39,473 nt of DNA from positions 1 to 39,473 of the forward strand of contig NZ_JAUPEC010000032.1 in the NCBI RefSeq assembly GCF_030551755.1. The letters are read 5' to 3'. A model generated the notes under the pieces. That model was not told where the DNA came from, made no database searches, and saw nothing but the letters and a program-made list of their open reading frames with translations. The DNA is from Pseudocolwellia sp. AS88 (GTDB taxonomy: Bacteria > Pseudomonadota > Gammaproteobacteria > Enterobacterales > Alteromonadaceae). Of this stretch, positions 17,713-25,461 are shown one piece after another; position 1 is the first letter of the stretch, and each line of letters starts with the position of its first letter. Both the position numbers and the translations under genes were made by a program.

Positions 17713-18207
17713 TTATGCTCCCTTCTTATCGTTTAAAATTTGTGAAAATAACCCTGAAATCTTCATTAAAGCGATATAAACAATGATTACGCCAGAAATT
17801 GGCACCACGCTATAGATGTAACCCATTTTAATTTCTAATGCGGCTGAAATTTGAGGAGGATCAAAAGTTAACAACACCAGTGAGATACCACCAACAACCA
17901 TAACAGCGATAGCGAAAGTCATAATGATTAAGTGAGCAATAATACTTACCCAAGCACGTGACAGCTGGTTAAGTTTATTTGTGGCTATATCTAACCCCAA
18001 ATGTGCATTTGAATGATAGCCATAAGCACCACCTAATAAGCCAATCCAAATTAATAAGAAACGCGATAACTCTTCTGTAATTGAGCTAGGTGACTGTAAT
18101 ACAAAACGTGAAAACACTTGAATAGTGACAACAATAACAATAGCGGATGATAGAAAAATAACTAAGAACTTTAATACGCTAATAATCCATAAATATAGCT
18201 TATTCAT
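17713..18207 (-). CDS. dctQ: TRAP transporter, small permease subunit (DctQ type)
   Basis: A 164-residue protein with four predicted membrane segments and the DctQ pattern FSRFVLQSPSSITEELSRFLLIW. An upstream in-frame ATG at 18234 exists, but the ATG at 18207 has a strong AAGGAG 6 nt before it and starts the first membrane segment directly. From this start the gene overlaps the dctP stop by 8 bp, typical of coupled TRAP cistrons. Confidence 0.92.
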   Translation of the reverse strand: MNKLYLWIISVLKFLVIFLSSAIVIVVTIQVFSRFVLQSPSSITEELSRFLLIWIGLLGGAYGYHSNAHLGLDIATNKLNQLSRAWVSIIAHLIIMTFAIAVMVVGGISLVLLTFDPPQISAALEIKMGYIYSVVPISGVIIVYIALMKISGLFSQILNDKKGA

Positions 18208-19198
18208 TTGACTCTCCTTGTACGGCCATATCATTCACTCTTTCTAAATAGTCAGAAATAATGGTTCCTTCAAGGCTTTTATATAAAGGTTCTAACGCAT
18301 CGATGAAAGGTTGTTTATCTGGGTAAATGATTTCAACACCCGCTTTTTCAACTTCTGTTAAGGACTTTTGTTCTAATGCCAGCCATAACTCTCTTTGCAC
18401 TTTAACTGAGTCTTTTACTGCCATATTCAGCCAAGTTCTTTGTTGTTCGCTTAGCTTAGACATAATGTACTTACTGGCGATAATCACTTCTGGAATAGAG
18501 GTATGCTCATCAAGTACATAGTATTTAGAAATTTCATAATGATGTGATAAGTAAAACATTGGAGGATTGTTTTCTGCGCCATCTACAACACCTTGCTGCA
18601 GGGCAGCATAAAGCTCGCCCATTGAAATAGGAGCAGCAGCACCACCTAAAGATTGCACCATTTTCACCGAACTCTGACTCTGCATTACTCGGATTTTCCG
18701 ACCCACTAAGTCTGCTGGAGACTCAACACGATCTTCCGTCATATAAAAGCTGCGACTGCCTGAATCGTAATAACCTAAGCCAACAAAATGTGCTTTTTCA
18801 GTGAGATCTAATAATTCTTGCCCTATATCACTTTCGAGTACCTTCCACTTATGCTCCCTGTTTCTAAACAGATAAGGCACAGCGTACAACTTCATTTCGG
18901 GAACAAAGCCTTCAATCGTTGCAGCAGACACTTGAGTCATAGCTAAACTACCCATTTGTAACTGCTCAAGTACTTCACGTTCTCCACCTAACTGACTATA
19001 AGGATAAATTTTTATCTCCATAGTGTTACCCGAATAAAACGCTAATCTTTCCGCCATATGCTGAATAGCTTTATGGGTGCTATGCTCAACATCGACAGTA
19101 TGAGCAATTCGCAATACGGTAACATCGTCATTCTTACTACAGCCTACTAAGACTAAGCAAAGTATGATGCTCGCATATATTGATGGTAAATTTTTCAC
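18200..19198 (-). CDS. dctP: TRAP transporter, substrate-binding lipoprotein (DctP type)
   Basis: The 332-residue extracytoplasmic solute receptor of the TRAP system. It starts at GTG with GGGGAG 6 nt upstream. The lipobox is LVGC (Cys20), so the protein is membrane-anchored rather than free. The DctP signature is intact: GRKIRVMQSQSSVKMVQSLGG with the carboxylate-binding Arg, followed by MGELYAALQQGVVDGAENN. The family binds organic acids, often uronates or C4-dicarboxylates; in this locus a uronate, DEH or an aldonate is plausible. It is the first gene of a probable dctPQM-gntK unit. Confidence 0.92.
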   Translation of the reverse strand: MKNLPSIYASIILCLVLVGCSKNDDVTVLRIAHTVDVEHSTHKAIQHMAERLAFYSGNTMEIKIYPYSQLGGEREVLEQLQMGSLAMTQVSAATIEGFVPEMKLYAVPYLFRNREHKWKVLESDIGQELLDLTEKAHFVGLGYYDSGSRSFYMTEDRVESPADLVGRKIRVMQSQSSVKMVQSLGGAAAPISMGELYAALQQGVVDGAENNPPMFYLSHHYEISKYYVLDEHTSIPEVIIASKYIMSKLSEQQRTWLNMAVKDSVKVQRELWLALEQKSLTEVEKAGVEIIYPDKQPFIDALEPLYKSLEGTIISDYLERVNDMAVQGESNE

Positions 19199-19538
19199 TG
19201 ATAACTCCCCATAAAACTTATTGCGCTAATTACATTATTTTAATTGTTCTTCATACGGTCCAATATCTATTCTTTGTATTGCTTGCGTATGAGTTTTTTG
19301 TAATTTAACGTACTGTTTTCTTATACCAATTTGATTAATTAAGTGATCTACTTTTTCATGAGGAAAAATGGATAATTACAAGGCATAAAATTTAGTAAGT
19401 AGTTATTCTACTTATAAATTTTATAACGCCGTCATTATTAATTTTAACCGTTAAAAATGAGCAGTTAATTAATCAACTTGGTATTATATTCATGACGTAT
19501 TCAATCATCATGTTTACAGTATTAAAAACGTTCTTATT
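19199..19538. other. Gap between TRAP operon and RbsD/FucU gene, mostly a palindromic element
   Basis: Of 340 bp, the central 162 bp form the palindromic repeat listed separately. The 120 bp next to dctP (19199-19322) presumably hold the TRAP promoter, but no convincing -35/-10 pair stands out. The 54 bp next to the RbsD/FucU stop show nothing. Confidence 0.5.
19323..19484. mobile_element. MITE-like palindromic repeat, 162 bp
   Basis: The 20-bp ends (19323-19342, beginning ATACCAATTTGATTAA, and 19465-19484) are inverted copies with a single mismatch. Inside, the two halves continue to pair through nested arms (GGATAATTACAAGGC with GCCGTCATTATTA) to a central hairpin around 19387-19422 with loop TTATT. 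There is no coding capacity. The architecture is that of a short non-autonomous element or an intergenic REP-like repeat as seen in Colwellia and relatives (recollection, not a search). No clear target-site duplication is visible. Confidence 0.75.
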
Positions 19539-19973
19539 TTAAAAACCGTTTTCTTCTGCCATTTTAACTACCCCAACAGTAAGGATAATATTAGCGAACC
19601 GACGTTGCTCACCTGTTTGAATAATTAATGTTGTTTCGCGTGCTCTGATTTGGTCATAAAAAGCCCAGCGTTCCATGGTGTCCCAAGATACATCACCTAA
19701 TAATGTTTTATAGCAGTTATGTATTTCAGCATTTGCTTCTGCTGGTTTTTCCATAACAATTGCCCCTTGAATAGGACAAACTTCAAGTATACCTTCTAAC
19801 ACCGTTAACGCGTCTAACATCCCTGGACGAAAGTTAAGATGCACCAAAGTAGAGTTAGGTCCTGTCATAGCACCTACAGGTAAATTACCATCGGCTATCA
19901 CTACTTGTGCAAAATGACCCGATCTGCCCAAGGCTTCCATAATTGTTGGATGTATTACCGCTGTTTTAAGCAT
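19539..19973 (-). CDS. RbsD/FucU-family sugar mutarotase-like protein
   Basis: A 144-residue protein of the RbsD/FucU fold, which interconverts anomers of ribose or fucose. Motifs visible are HPTIMEALGRSGHFAQVVIADGNLP near the start (catalytic His and Asp region) and ERWAFYDQIRA and GEQRRFANIILTVG near the end. No ribose or fucose genes are nearby. It follows the DEH-reductase-like SDR by 80 bp on the same strand with no terminator between, so the pair is likely an operon. It could act on a cyclic form of DEH or another uronate. The family call is firm; the substrate is unknown. Confidence 0.85.
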   Translation of the reverse strand: MLKTAVIHPTIMEALGRSGHFAQVVIADGNLPVGAMTGPNSTLVHLNFRPGMLDALTVLEGILEVCPIQGAIVMEKPAEANAEIHNCYKTLLGDVSWDTMERWAFYDQIRARETTLIIQTGEQRRFANIILTVGVVKMAEENGF

Positions 19974-20053
19974 AAATTTATCTTTATTGAAGTGACAAAA
20001 TAAAGAAAGCCAGTGCTAAACCTCTCTGACTTTCTACCAAATTAAACAAACAA

Positions 20054-20818
20054 TTACATGTTGTAAACGCCACCATTAATATCTAACGTAGCTCCAGTAA
20101 TAAAACCATCATACTCTGACGCTAAGTAAGCAACAGCACGTGCTACGTCATCAGCATTACCTGCACGCTGAATAGGAATACCGGCAATAGTTTCATCTGC
20201 TGATTCTTTTGTTGTATGAGTATTATGGAATGATGTACCTAAAATAAGTCCTGGAGCAACAGCATTAACACGCGTACCTTGTGGACCTAATTCAGAAGCC
20301 AATGCTCTTGTTAATGTTAGAATAGCGCCTTTACTTGTTGAATAAACAAGTGAACCAGGATGACCACCTTTACGACCTGCAAGTGAAGCCAAATTAACAA
20401 TGCTGCTGTTTTCATTTTTAGCTAAATGAGGCGACGCGGCTCTTGTAACAAACATCATAGAAGTAAGGTTAATATCCATTACCTTATGCCAAAATTCTGC
20501 ATCCATATCATTTAATAATCGTCGAGCAACCAATGAACCCGCGTTATTAATCAAAATATTCAAACCACCAAGAGCTTCAACAGTTTTTTCAACCATAGCA
20601 TTAGCATCGGTTTCACTGGTCAAGTCTCCGCTGATTGCGATAGCTTTTTGCCCTTTGCTCGTAGCATATTCAACTAAAGCATTTGCCGTATCTGCACTCG
20701 AAAAGTAATGGATTGCGACGTTTGCACCGCTATCAATAAAGTGCTTTGTTATCGCTTCACCGATGCCTTGGGCACCAGCAGTTATAAGAACGTTTTGTCC
20801 GGTTAATTTGTTGTTCAT
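20054..20818 (-). CDS. SDR-family oxidoreductase, probable DEH reductase
   Basis: A 254-residue short-chain dehydrogenase. It has the nucleotide-binding TAGAQGIG (13-20), the NNAG motif (91-94) and the catalytic set Ser145, Tyr159, Lys163 (YSTSK), then a PGLI segment. In alginate loci an SDR of this type reduces 4-deoxy-L-erythro-5-hexoseulose uronate (DEH) to 2-keto-3-deoxygluconate (EC 1.1.1.126). The location between PL6 and the TRAP/PL7 genes supports that role, but SDR substrate cannot be read from sequence alone. The start has AGGA 5 nt upstream. A terminator separates it from PL6, so it may have its own promoter. Confidence 0.8.
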   Translation of the reverse strand: MNNKLTGQNVLITAGAQGIGEAITKHFIDSGANVAIHYFSSADTANALVEYATSKGQKAIAISGDLTSETDANAMVEKTVEALGGLNILINNAGSLVARRLLNDMDAEFWHKVMDINLTSMMFVTRAASPHLAKNENSSIVNLASLAGRKGGHPGSLVYSTSKGAILTLTRALASELGPQGTRVNAVAPGLILGTSFHNTHTTKESADETIAGIPIQRAGNADDVARAVAYLASEYDGFITGATLDINGGVYNM

Positions 20819-20935
20819 GTTAATCCTAAAATCAATAAAGTAGATAATCGTAAGAGACTACTAATGGTAAAGCTGCTCTGAAAAAAAATCAGTATTGTGA
20901 TTACAATTAAGTAACAGCCTTACTATCTAAAAATA

Positions 20936-20971
20936 ACTCTCTGCGACTTAAGGGATAAAGCCACAGAGAGT
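20936..20971 (-). terminator. Terminator downstream of PL6
   Basis: Arms ACTCTCTG (20936-20943) and CAGAGAGT (20964-20971) with a 20-nt loop, followed on the minus strand by TATTTTTAG. It sits 24 bp past the PL6 stop. Confidence 0.65.
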
Positions 20972-20994
20972 ATTAAAACGTTAATTAAATCCCC

Positions 20995-23226
20995 TTATTT
21001 ATACGTAACGTTTTGGGTTTTATATCCGTCATTGTTCGCACGGATTTTTCCTGTATCTTTCATCACAACATCTTTGATCATTGTGACTGGCTCACCATTC
21101 GTTAAGTACAGTGAAACAGGTGCACTGCTATCCCAAGTGGTATCTGAAATATTTAATTTTTGAACACCATGAAAGTACATAGATGCGCCTGAACGATGTG
21201 TTGAACCTTTACCAACATTAGACAGTTTATTATCAGTAATCGTAACCATAGGTCCGAAAGTACTTTCATCAAAACCACCCCGATAAATAGTCACCACTTC
21301 TTCTTTAACATCTTTAAAGGTGTTACCTGAGATAGTTAAGTTTTCAACACTGTATACACCTAGGTCATCCACTTCTCTATTCAGTTGTAAAATAGCACCC
21401 GTAATGTTGATAAATTCTGAATCAAGAATTTCAATTGAATCGGCAAACGTACCTGCATTTGCTTTGAAAAAATAGAAGTAGCCATTAACATCAAGATCTG
21501 TAACTTTAATATTACGCACTGACAATGAATAATTGATATTCATTGAGGTACTGCTCGTATTAATAATATTGTTACCTTTATAATCAGGTGATTCAGCACC
21601 GTCGAACCAAAGGTTTTCAACCTCTAACGAGCCACCATTTTCGATATTAATAAAATTAGGTTTTAAAGAACGAATCACTGGCTTATCGCCTTTCTTCGCC
21701 ATAATGGTAATTGGGTGATGTATTTCTGCAAATTTAGTTAATAAATACTCACCACCATTTTCAAGTACTAAAACATCGCCCGCGCTACTATTATCTAAAG
21801 CTGTTAAAATAGTATCGGTACCCGATTTAACATTAATGGTTGTTCCGCTGTTAAAAGCAATAACAGTTTCTGTTTTAGGGTAAAAACTTGCACCCGTTTC
21901 AGCTTTAGTTACAGGTAATTTAACTTCACCAAAACCAATTTTATCGAGCAGTGCTTTTGATGGTGATTTTAAGCCGTACTTGTTAACAGTTACATCATAA
22001 GGTGTGCTAGCAAAACCTGATTTAATTGGCGTACTTATTTCTTTACTTAAAGAGTTGCCAGTGAACGTTATACCTGACATATCATCGTATAAATTGAATG
22101 TTGTTTTACCTAAAATAATGTTGTTCTTAAATTCAGATGTTGTAGGCGGAGCAGAACGTTCTTCATCAGCACCAGCGCCCAATTCAATAAAGCCACTATC
22201 AATAACAATATTATTGTTCATTGCAGAGTCAATTACTGGGTCATAACGATTTGGTGGTGAATTAGGTACACCATTCATAATAACTAACGCACCACGTAAT
22301 CTTGTGCCCGTTAAGCCATACATATAGTTATTACTTACAGATTGACTTTCATTGATGATACGAATACCTCCCGTATTAGGCTTACCGTTACCTAGGAAAT
22401 AATTACCTTCAACTTTAGTAAAGTGGCCATGACGCATAGTTAATGTGCCTTGAGTTTCAAAGAACACATTATTGATCAGTGAGTTACCGCTTGATTTGTT
22501 TGAAATGATTTCATGCTCACCATTAGTACGATCAAAATAGTTATATTGAGCAGTAGTATTAGAATATTCTCTTGAGAAGTGACTTGTACCTATACGTAAC
22601 GTTTCACCACCATTAGAACCTAAGATTTGACGAGGACCAAAATAGTTGTATTCAATAATATGATTATTTTTGCGACTAGCTTCAGTGTTCATACGAACCG
22701 CTAACGTTACACCACGATTACGCTTATTAACTAAAGAGTTATGATCAAAACGGTTATTCTTACCATACATAGCAACCCATAAATCAGACATTGGGCGATC
22801 AACGGTACTAAAGTTATCAATAACAATATTAGTTACGCGAGTATGATTAGCCACATCATCCTTTGATGTTCTAAAAGAAACGACTTCACCTGTTGGTGTA
22901 GAACCATCTTTAAAGACTAAACCTGAAATTACAAGATACTCACCTGAAAAACTCAAGTTAGATTGTCCTGTAATAATCACTTTACCTGGTGTTTGCGCTT
23001 TTAATTCAATCAGTTTTTTTGGCGTACCTTTAGCTTTAAAAACTAACTCAACATCGCTCCAAGTACCGTCAGCTAAAACAATCTCGCCGCCTGGCTTAAC
23101 ATTAGCAACAGCTTTATTAAATTGTTCAAGGTTCTTTACCAGTTCAGCATTACTAATTTGCGAATATGAGAAAAGCGCAAAAAACAATACGACTGGATAA
23201 AAATGTAATTTAGAATTTTTCAACAT
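20995..23226 (-). CDS. Alginate lyase, polysaccharide lyase family 6
   Basis: A 743-residue secreted alginate lyase (EC 4.2.2.3 or 4.2.2.11) with a Sec signal ending SNA. The N-terminal parallel beta-helix (about 28-400) carries NGGETLRIG (205-213), ISNKSSGN with the catalytic Lys244, and TMRHG with Arg265, matching the Lys/Arg pair of AlyGC-type PL6 enzymes. A second beta-helix domain (about 450-740) gives the two-domain subfamily 1 layout. GGGGA lies upstream of the ATG, the same Shine-Dalgarno as the TonB receptor. It appears to be a single-gene transcript, bounded by a long upstream region and a downstream terminator. Confidence 0.92.
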   Translation of the reverse strand: MLKNSKLHFYPVVLFFALFSYSQISNAELVKNLEQFNKAVANVKPGGEIVLADGTWSDVELVFKAKGTPKKLIELKAQTPGKVIITGQSNLSFSGEYLVISGLVFKDGSTPTGEVVSFRTSKDDVANHTRVTNIVIDNFSTVDRPMSDLWVAMYGKNNRFDHNSLVNKRNRGVTLAVRMNTEASRKNNHIIEYNYFGPRQILGSNGGETLRIGTSHFSREYSNTTAQYNYFDRTNGEHEIISNKSSGNSLINNVFFETQGTLTMRHGHFTKVEGNYFLGNGKPNTGGIRIINESQSVSNNYMYGLTGTRLRGALVIMNGVPNSPPNRYDPVIDSAMNNNIVIDSGFIELGAGADEERSAPPTTSEFKNNIILGKTTFNLYDDMSGITFTGNSLSKEISTPIKSGFASTPYDVTVNKYGLKSPSKALLDKIGFGEVKLPVTKAETGASFYPKTETVIAFNSGTTINVKSGTDTILTALDNSSAGDVLVLENGGEYLLTKFAEIHHPITIMAKKGDKPVIRSLKPNFINIENGGSLEVENLWFDGAESPDYKGNNIINTSSTSMNINYSLSVRNIKVTDLDVNGYFYFFKANAGTFADSIEILDSEFINITGAILQLNREVDDLGVYSVENLTISGNTFKDVKEEVVTIYRGGFDESTFGPMVTITDNKLSNVGKGSTHRSGASMYFHGVQKLNISDTTWDSSAPVSLYLTNGEPVTMIKDVVMKDTGKIRANNDGYKTQNVTYK

Positions 23227-23281
23227 ATTTTATTCCCCGATCCTTATTTTTTTATGTACCAAAAAGAATTACTTTAAACGA

Positions 23282-23498
23282 ACTAAAACGGTTTATATAT
23301 TTATTAACACAATAATCTTTTTTATAAAAAATGTAGCCCTTGAGATCAATTTAATAAAATTTGGTCTTACGGGATACTTACAAACCTTAATACTCTCAGT
23401 TGACTCAATACAAGGTCAGATTTGTTGTTTTAAATATTTCCATTCTTAACTTTAGCTTACAAGAAAACTTTCAACACTGCACGTACTAAAACGATTTA
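23282..23498. promoter_or_regulatory. Repeated LacI-type operator candidates upstream of PL6
   Basis: ACTAAAACGGTTTA (23282-23295) and ACTAAAACGATTTA (23485-23498) are direct copies with one difference. Each has the AAA-CG-TTT layout typical of LacI-family sites, and the second extends to ACTAAA-ACGA-TTTAGT. They lie 56 and 259 bp upstream of the PL6 start, a spacing compatible with looping. Confidence 0.4.
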
Positions 23499-23816
23499 GT
23501 TTTGATAAATCAGAGAGTATTTATAGCCTAAAATGAACGATCCTCAAAGTGTATTAGTAATATAATAATTATATAACAATCACTTAACTAACTAATAATT
23601 ATCATTTACGTGTTTTTAAATTAATTTTTTACTTTTTAAAATAAACTTCATTTATTTATGCTTTTATTTTTAAGTAATTCAAGGAATATTCTGTAACGCT
23701 TTCATCATTAAAATAAAGAAGTAGAGAACTTAGAATTGAAACGTTTTGTAGATATAGATTTGATGATGATGCAGATCATTAAGAAGCTAAATGAACCGCA
23801 AATTATGGATGGCAAT

Positions 23817-23845
23817 AAAAAAGGCCCTTATATTTTAAGGGCCTT
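23817..23845 (-). terminator. Intrinsic terminator of ssb
   Basis: Perfect 10-bp stem AAGGCCCTTA (23821-23830) / TAAGGGCCTT (23836-23845), loop TATTT. An A-run at 23817-23822 gives a U-run on the minus-strand transcript. Confidence 0.85.
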
Positions 23846-23881
23846 AATGTATTTCTTTACACTTTATATCTTAGGTACGTT

Positions 23882-24574
23882 TTAAAATGGGATGTCATCA
23901 TCAAAATCGATAGTAGGCTCTTGAGGATTTACCTTAGGAGCCGCAGGCTGTTGCTTTTGGAAACCACCCGAATGAGCGGGAGCTTCTCTTTGCTGATAAC
24001 CACCTGAGTGAGCTGGAGCTTCTCTTTGTTGATAACCACCTGGCTGCGCTGGAGCTTGGTGTGCAGGAGGCTGGTGTGCTGGAGGTCGCTGTTGCTGAAA
24101 ACCACCTGACTGAGCTGGTGCTTGCTGCTGATAACCACCTTGCTGAGCTGGAGCTTGGTTATATTGAGATTGTGCAGGGGCTTGTTGCTGGAAGCCACCT
24201 TGAGATGCACCGCCGCCTTGGCCACGTGAATCTAACATTTGCATAATACCATTATAGCCTTGTACAACAACTTCAGTTTTGTACTGGTCTTGGCCTTGCT
24301 GGTTTTGCCATTTACGTGTTTGTAATTGACCTTCAATATAAACTTTAGAACCTTTTTTCAGGTATTCGCCAGCTACTTCAGCTAACTTTCCGAATAAAGA
24401 AACACTATGCCATTCAGTTTTTTCTTTCGGCTCACCTGTTTGCTTATCTTTCCAGCTTTCAGATGTTGCTACAGTAATGTTAGCAACTGCGCTTCCATTA
24501 GGTAAAAAACGAACTTCAGGATCTTGGCCTAAATTTCCAAGAATAATAACTTTGTTAACTCCGCGACTGGCCAT
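23882..24574 (-). CDS. ssb: Single-stranded DNA-binding protein
   Basis: Binds ssDNA in replication, recombination and repair. The 230-residue protein has an N-terminal OB fold (1-110, [20 protein letters not shown]) and the protein-interaction tip DFDDDIPF. The linker is longer than in E. coli SSB (178 residues). It is built of Gln/Pro/Ala/Gly repeats, including two near-identical copies of [15 protein letters not shown] is 7 nt upstream of the ATG. No LexA box is visible upstream. It usually neighbours uvrA and an MFS gene in related bacteria; here four other genes lie between. Confidence 0.97.
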   Translation of the reverse strand: MASRGVNKVIILGNLGQDPEVRFLPNGSAVANITVATSESWKDKQTGEPKEKTEWHSVSLFGKLAEVAGEYLKKGSKVYIEGQLQTRKWQNQQGQDQYKTEVVVQGYNGIMQMLDSRGQGGGASQGGFQQQAPAQSQYNQAPAQQGGYQQQAPAQSGGFQQQRPPAHQPPAHQAPAQPGGYQQREAPAHSGGYQQREAPAHSGGFQKQQPAAPKVNPQEPTIDFDDDIPF

Positions 24575-24989
24575 GTGTAAATCCTATCTCTGCAGTAATA
24601 ATGGTCACTGATAATTATTCCTTTAATTAAAATGTATTAAAGAATCACCAATGCTTAAAAATGGGAAATGATTTTACCACGAATATAAATTATTGCTGAT
24701 ATTTTGCAAAATATTTTTTATAGCTAACAATAGGCTTAGCTAATATAAGTTATAACTAGCTGATTTTATTATTAATCGGTTTATATCGTGTAATTTTGAA
24801 TCAAAATAATCAGTGCTTATAGATCCATTTATAATATTCATTCCACTATTAAGATATTTCAAAAACTAATGGCTGTCTATTAGGTATTATAAATATGCTG
24901 ATTACATATTAAATACTTTTTATAAGTGCTCGACATATTCATATACGAGACTTGATCAATTAACCACTTATTATATTAATGCTAAAAGG
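24575..24989. other. Intergenic region upstream of ssb
   Basis: A 415-bp AT-rich gap. A 16-bp perfect palindrome ATATTTTGCAAAATAT lies at 24699-24714, about 125 bp upstream of ssb. Otherwise I see no gene, tRNA or clear terminator for the thioesterase gene, which would read into this region. Confidence 0.5.
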
Positions 24990-25394
24990 TTAAGCATCAG
25001 CTTTCTCAATGAAATGAGTTTGTAATAAGGCTTTTATATTATCGGGAATAATTTGAGATTTTTGATCTTGAAAAGAAAAGTGAACCATAACCGAAGTGCC
25101 AGAAGCGCATTTTATGTTGTTTTGCCAAAGCTCTTGGTACACATCAAAAGATGAACTGCCTATTCGACTTACGTAAGTTTTTACTTCCATTTCTTTGCCG
25201 TAATGCATTTGTGCATGAAAGGTCACGTCAATTTTGGCTAGGATTAAGCACCATTGTTTAGGATCTAGATTCGGGATGAAGAATCTAAAAATAGGATCAC
25301 GTCCACCTTCAAACCAAACAGGTACGTTGGTATTATTAATATGCCCTAAGGCATCTGTATCGGTGAACTTTGGAGAAAAAATATCGCTAAACAT
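24990..25394 (-). CDS. Hotdog-fold acyl-CoA thioesterase (4HBT family)
   Basis: A 134-residue single hotdog domain with TDTDALGHINNTNVPVWFE near the N-terminus, the 4HBT active-site motif with Asp/His. It probably hydrolyses an acyl-CoA thioester in the cytoplasm; the chain specificity is not readable. It follows pssA by 67 bp on the same strand, in a stretch that also contains fadH, so a lipid-metabolism link is likely. Its Shine-Dalgarno AAGGG lies within one arm of an inverted repeat (listed separately). Confidence 0.85.
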   Translation of the reverse strand: MFSDIFSPKFTDTDALGHINNTNVPVWFEGGRDPIFRFFIPNLDPKQWCLILAKIDVTFHAQMHYGKEMEVKTYVSRIGSSSFDVYQELWQNNIKCASGTSVMVHFSFQDQKSQIIPDNIKALLQTHFIEKADA

Positions 25395-25397
25395 ACT

Positions 25398-25457
25398 AAG
25401 CCCTTAAATAAAAATTTGGTTAACGCTAACGCCATAATTCTTTATTTACAAGGGCTT
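25398..25457 (-). promoter_or_regulatory. Inverted repeat overlapping the thioesterase ribosome binding site
   Basis: On the minus-strand RNA, AAGCCCTT-GT-AAATAAA (25457-25441) can pair with TTTATTT-AAGGGCTT (25412-25398): 15 bp with a 2-nt bulge. The AAGGG within the 3' arm is the apparent Shine-Dalgarno for the ATG at 25394. The hairpin could thus control translation, or simply act as a weak terminator after pssA. Confidence 0.45.
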
Positions 25458-25461
25458 TGAA

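Larger units (their letters stand above)
23227..23881. other. Regulatory region upstream of PL6
   Basis: A 655-bp AT-rich gap between PL6 and ssb. It holds two copies of a LacI-type box (listed separately), a third weaker one near 23737-23750 (TTGAAACGTTTTGT) and the ssb terminator at 23817-23845. No coding frame of note is present. Confidence 0.55.

Noticed and set aside
23929-24246. Alternative frames across the ssb linker on both strands
   Set aside because: They arise from the low-complexity Gln/Pro/Gly repeats of ssb.
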